Positions 5,212-5,239 of a stretch of DNA of 5,239 bases are shown here, piece by piece. The stretch comes from Candidatus Bathyarchaeota archaeon (GTDB lineage: Archaea > Thermoproteota > Bathyarchaeia > TCS64), in assembly GCA_018396515.1 (NCBI GenBank), contig JAGTQJ010000083.1:1-5239 (forward strand), in the 5' to 3' direction. The first letter of the stretch is position 1. Each line of letters begins with the position of its first letter. The notes under the pieces are model-generated. The model saw only the letters and a list, made by a program, of their open reading frames with translations. It was not told where the DNA came from and ran no database searches. Both the position numbers and the translations under genes were made by a program.

Positions 5212-5239
5212 CGATGGGGTTGTGAGAGGCTATGATCCG

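Overview
The window looks archaeal, most likely from a thermophilic or hyperthermophilic member of the Thermoproteota/TACK group. Arginine is written mostly AGG/AGA and isoleucine often ATA. Starts include TTG. Two or three genes have an AT-rich TATA-like box about 27-30 nt before the start codon, which suggests leaderless mRNAs. The in-operon ribosome-binding site fits the GGAGGTGA consensus. The protein families (SWIM mini-protein, solo wHTH-nuclease, AAG glycosylase with archaeal-looking motifs) agree. The exact lineage cannot be fixed from the sequence.

Layout, left to right. 1-204 is an AT-rich upstream region with a 10-bp-period tandem repeat and a TATA box. 205-1566 (+) encodes an M20-family metallopeptidase/deacylase with a full set of candidate metal ligands. 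1567-1697 is an intergenic region dense in inverted repeats. 1698-1952 (+) encodes a very small SWIM zinc-finger protein. 1953-2112 holds two candidate promoters and a perfect 7-bp hairpin. 2113-2334 (+) and 2324-3730 (+) overlap by 11 bp and look like a two-subunit amidase: a 73-aa GatC/AtzG-like (DUF4089-like) small subunit and a 468-aa amidase-signature (GatA/AtzE-like) catalytic subunit. On the minus strand, converging on the amidase across a 33-bp gap, lie an AAG/MPG-type 3-methyladenine DNA glycosylase (3764-4363) and, upstream of it, a winged-helix plus PD-(D/E)XK nuclease (4426-5169). The right edge (5170-5239) is a promoter region with two abutting perfect palindromes.

Functionally there are two halves. 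The left (+) half is hydrolytic metabolism of amide/peptide bonds (M20 hydrolase, amidase pair), interrupted by the SWIM protein. The right (-) half is DNA repair or DNA processing (base-excision glycosylase, nuclease). No mobile element, CRISPR array, tRNA or rRNA is visible. The points most worth a second look are the GatC-like subunit paired with an amidase without any GatB in view, the substituted substrate-pocket residues in the glycosylase, and the orphan wHTH-nuclease whose promoter is built of palindromes. None of these amounts, from sequence alone, to a demonstrated new system.
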